Of a stretch of 55,361 nt of DNA, positions 54,205 through 55,361 are shown in pieces. Every line of letters begins with the position of its first letter. Position 1 is the stretch's first letter. This DNA comes from Candidatus Hodarchaeota archaeon (GTDB lineage: Archaea > Asgardarchaeota > Heimdallarchaeia > Hodarchaeales > Hodarchaeaceae). A program made the translations under genes and the position numbers. The notes under the pieces were generated by a model. That model saw only the letters and a list, made by a program, of their open reading frames with translations. It was not told the DNA's origin and made no database searches. The stretch covers positions 1-55,361 of the forward strand of contig JAEOTM010000079.1 of assembly GCA_016839815.1 (NCBI GenBank). Reading direction: 5' to 3'.

Positions 54205-54913
54205 ATGGCTTGTTAAACAGGGATTATTTACCTCAAGGTCGAGAGCTCACCGTTTTATTCGAAATAATGGAGTAAGTGTCAACAAAAGGCCATGTATAAA
54301 ACCTGCTTATCTGGTGAAACAAACAGATAATATAAATTTGGATAAAGATAAATTAGAGGAATTTAATAAGCCTCTTGGATACCAAAAATTGAAATATTTT
54401 GTTAACCAATTAAATATAAAATTTTATTCAACTGATTCCGTTTTAGACATAGGTGCTAGTGCTGGAGGTTTTTGTCAGTTCATTCTTGAACAAAATATCA
54501 AACAACTTCATGCTATTGAGATTTCTCCTCAATTTGAACCCAATCTTAAATTATTGGAAGATAAAAATACCAATTTTTCTTACCATATCAAAGATATCTT
54601 CTCCACACTTCCAACTTTAAGAGGCCAAAAATATAACCTTGTAACTATAGATCTCACAGTTGACCCCATATTTCTTCTAGATCAAATTACACTCTTATTA
54701 AGCCTGGTTACTTCTTCTGAAAATCCAGCTCGCGTCCTATGTATGATAAAAATTGAAAATCCTAAAGAGACAAAAAAGATACTCAATGAATATGACCTTG
54801 AGATAAGAAAAACAATTCAGAATATCAACCAACTCATCTTTCTCGACTCCCTTCCAGAAAAAAACGAAAAAGCAATGTATTTAGAATTTTGGATAAATAC
54901 TAACAAACTTTGA
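54191..54913 (+). CDS. TlyA-like rRNA 2'-O-methyltransferase (S4 + FtsJ fold)
   Basis: A 240-aa protein. Residues 1-60 are an S4 RNA-binding domain (MRLDEWLVKQGLFTSRSRAHRFIRNNGVSVN). The rest is an FtsJ-type AdoMet fold: KPLGYQKLKYF, the AdoMet loop VLDIGASAGGFCQFIL, YNLVTIDLTV and the MIKIE strand. These match TlyA enzymes, which 2'-O-methylate cytidines of 16S and 23S rRNA. The catalytic K-D-K-E set is partly visible (Lys in KLK, Asp in TID, Lys in MIKIE). Length is close to the bacterial 250-270. A basic 45-aa frame overlaps its start, and its stop overlaps the convergent carbonic anhydrase gene by 14 bases. Confidence 0.85.
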   Translation: MRLDEWLVKQGLFTSRSRAHRFIRNNGVSVNKRPCIKPAYLVKQTDNINLDKDKLEEFNKPLGYQKLKYFVNQLNIKFYSTDSVLDIGASAGGFCQFILEQNIKQLHAIEISPQFEPNLKLLEDKNTNFSYHIKDIFSTLPTLRGQKYNLVTIDLTVDPIFLLDQITLLLSLVTSSENPARVLCMIKIENPKETKKILNEYDLEIRKTIQNINQLIFLDSLPEKNEKAMYLEFWINTNKL

Positions 54914-55361
54914 TGATTTCTCCATTTTGAGTTTCGTAAACGAAACCACTTACAGTAATACCCAAAGACGAAATAAGAGGATGATTTTGAATTGAAGAAA
55001 CCGTTTTTATTACTTGTTGAGAGACATTCTCAAATCCTAACAGGGCTTGATTAACATTTGTTGCCCCAAGGAGCTGTAAAACTTCCTCAGGACGAGAATT
55101 TATTTGTTTCGACATTTTTTCGATTGTTAGATCCATTTGTTCATGAGACATCTGCCCACCACAATTGGTATGTCCACAAACCAAAATATTACGCACATTA
55201 AGTTCATAAATGGCAATTAATAAGGAACGAAGACTATCTGGAGTTAATAATGCGCCTGCATTCCTTATAATCGTCAATTTTCCAGGATCTTCCACTCCAA
55301 ATACATTAGAAGTGATCCGACAATCCATACAAGTCAACACTGCGGTTCGCCACTTAGGAAC
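54900..55361 (-). CDS. Beta-class carbonic anhydrase, cut by window edge
   Basis: Hydrates CO2 to bicarbonate with zinc. The visible zinc and active-site motifs are the Cys-Met-Asp-Cys-Arg stretch (first Cys ligand, with the Asp-Arg dyad) and LVCGHTNCGGQM (His and second Cys ligands). IIRNAGALLT is the conserved strand after the first motif. The frame is open to the last base (PKWRTAVLTCMDCR), so the true start is beyond base 55361; an internal TTG at 55340 would remove the beta-strand before the first zinc Cys. Length fits the small (about 160-200 aa) archaeal/bacterial cab type. It overlaps the TlyA-like gene end to end by 14 bases. Confidence 0.9.
   Translation of the reverse strand, partial: VPKWRTAVLTCMDCRITSNVFGVEDPGKLTIIRNAGALLTPDSLRSLLIAIYELNVRNILVCGHTNCGGQMSHEQMDLTIEKMSKQINSRPEEVLQLLGATNVNQALLGFENVSQQVIKTVSSIQNHPLISSLGITVSGFVYETQNGEIIKVC

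Noticed and set aside
1..55361. CRISPR arrays, insertion sequences, tRNA or rRNA genes
   Set aside because: No spaced direct repeats, transposase motifs, or tRNA-like arms were seen in the gaps between genes; a covariance-model scan would be needed to exclude odd RNAs.

Overview
This AT-rich window (no rRNA, tRNA or CRISPR array seen) reads as a piece of an Asgard archaeon chromosome. The core machinery is archaeal: family-B DNA polymerase, archaeal-type glyceraldehyde-3-phosphate dehydrogenase, inositol-1-phosphate synthase, TATA-box promoters, and GGTGAT-type ribosome binding sites matching the archaeal 16S tail. It also carries eukaryotic-signature genes: a full-length actin very close to eukaryotic actin (36146-37288), a Rab/Ras-like small GTPase, a double Roadblock/LC7 protein, and a protein whose N-terminus resembles the longin domain of NPRL2/DENN proteins. 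Placement within Asgard is not decided by the sequence; a Heimdallarchaeia-like lineage is only a guess.

Layout. 1-6.6 kb: three large membrane proteins of the GT-C/PIG-V glycosyltransferase type, probably building surface glycans or glycoproteins. 6.7-10.1 kb: an unrecognised 413-aa protein, a DUF998-like membrane protein and a GalT-like uridylyltransferase whose start overlaps the stop of the gene before it. 10.2-14 kb: two paralogous winged-helix proteins, the second directly upstream of GAPDH, then the Roadblock protein and a TPR-like protein behind a 17-bp palindrome. 14-22 kb: a membrane-anchored sulfite-oxidase-fold protein, the small GTPase, several unknowns, a large membrane/TPR protein, and an inositol-phosphate synthase/acylphosphatase pair. 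22-31 kb: a proline-rich linker protein, a histidine kinase broken by one in-frame TGA, and a 1956-aa secreted, membrane-anchored alpha-2-macroglobulin with an intact thioester motif. 31-35 kb: PolB, gamma-carbonic-anhydrase-like protein and a membrane protein.

35.4-36.1 kb is a 785-base non-coding stretch upstream of actin with a good TATA box and an 8+8 inverted repeat. 37-44.8 kb: a duplicated MarR/GbsR-like regulator divergent from an ABC exporter, a secreted M30-like metalloprotease, the longin-like protein, and a small redox module (ArsR regulator divergent from a two-domain disulfide oxidoreductase and a thioredoxin-like protein). 45-55.4 kb: a solitary DUF1156 DNA methylase, a zinc-ribbon/coiled-coil protein, the TldD/TldE pair, a DsrE-like protein, an SPFH (band 7) protein, two tiny ORFs, a TlyA-like rRNA methylase and a beta-carbonic anhydrase cut by the window edge.

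Starts were chosen using ribosome binding sites. In this genome GGTGAT sits only 3-7 bases before the ATG, so the GTG or TTG inside or beside the site easily mimics a start codon; several genes are therefore called a few codons shorter than the longest ORF.
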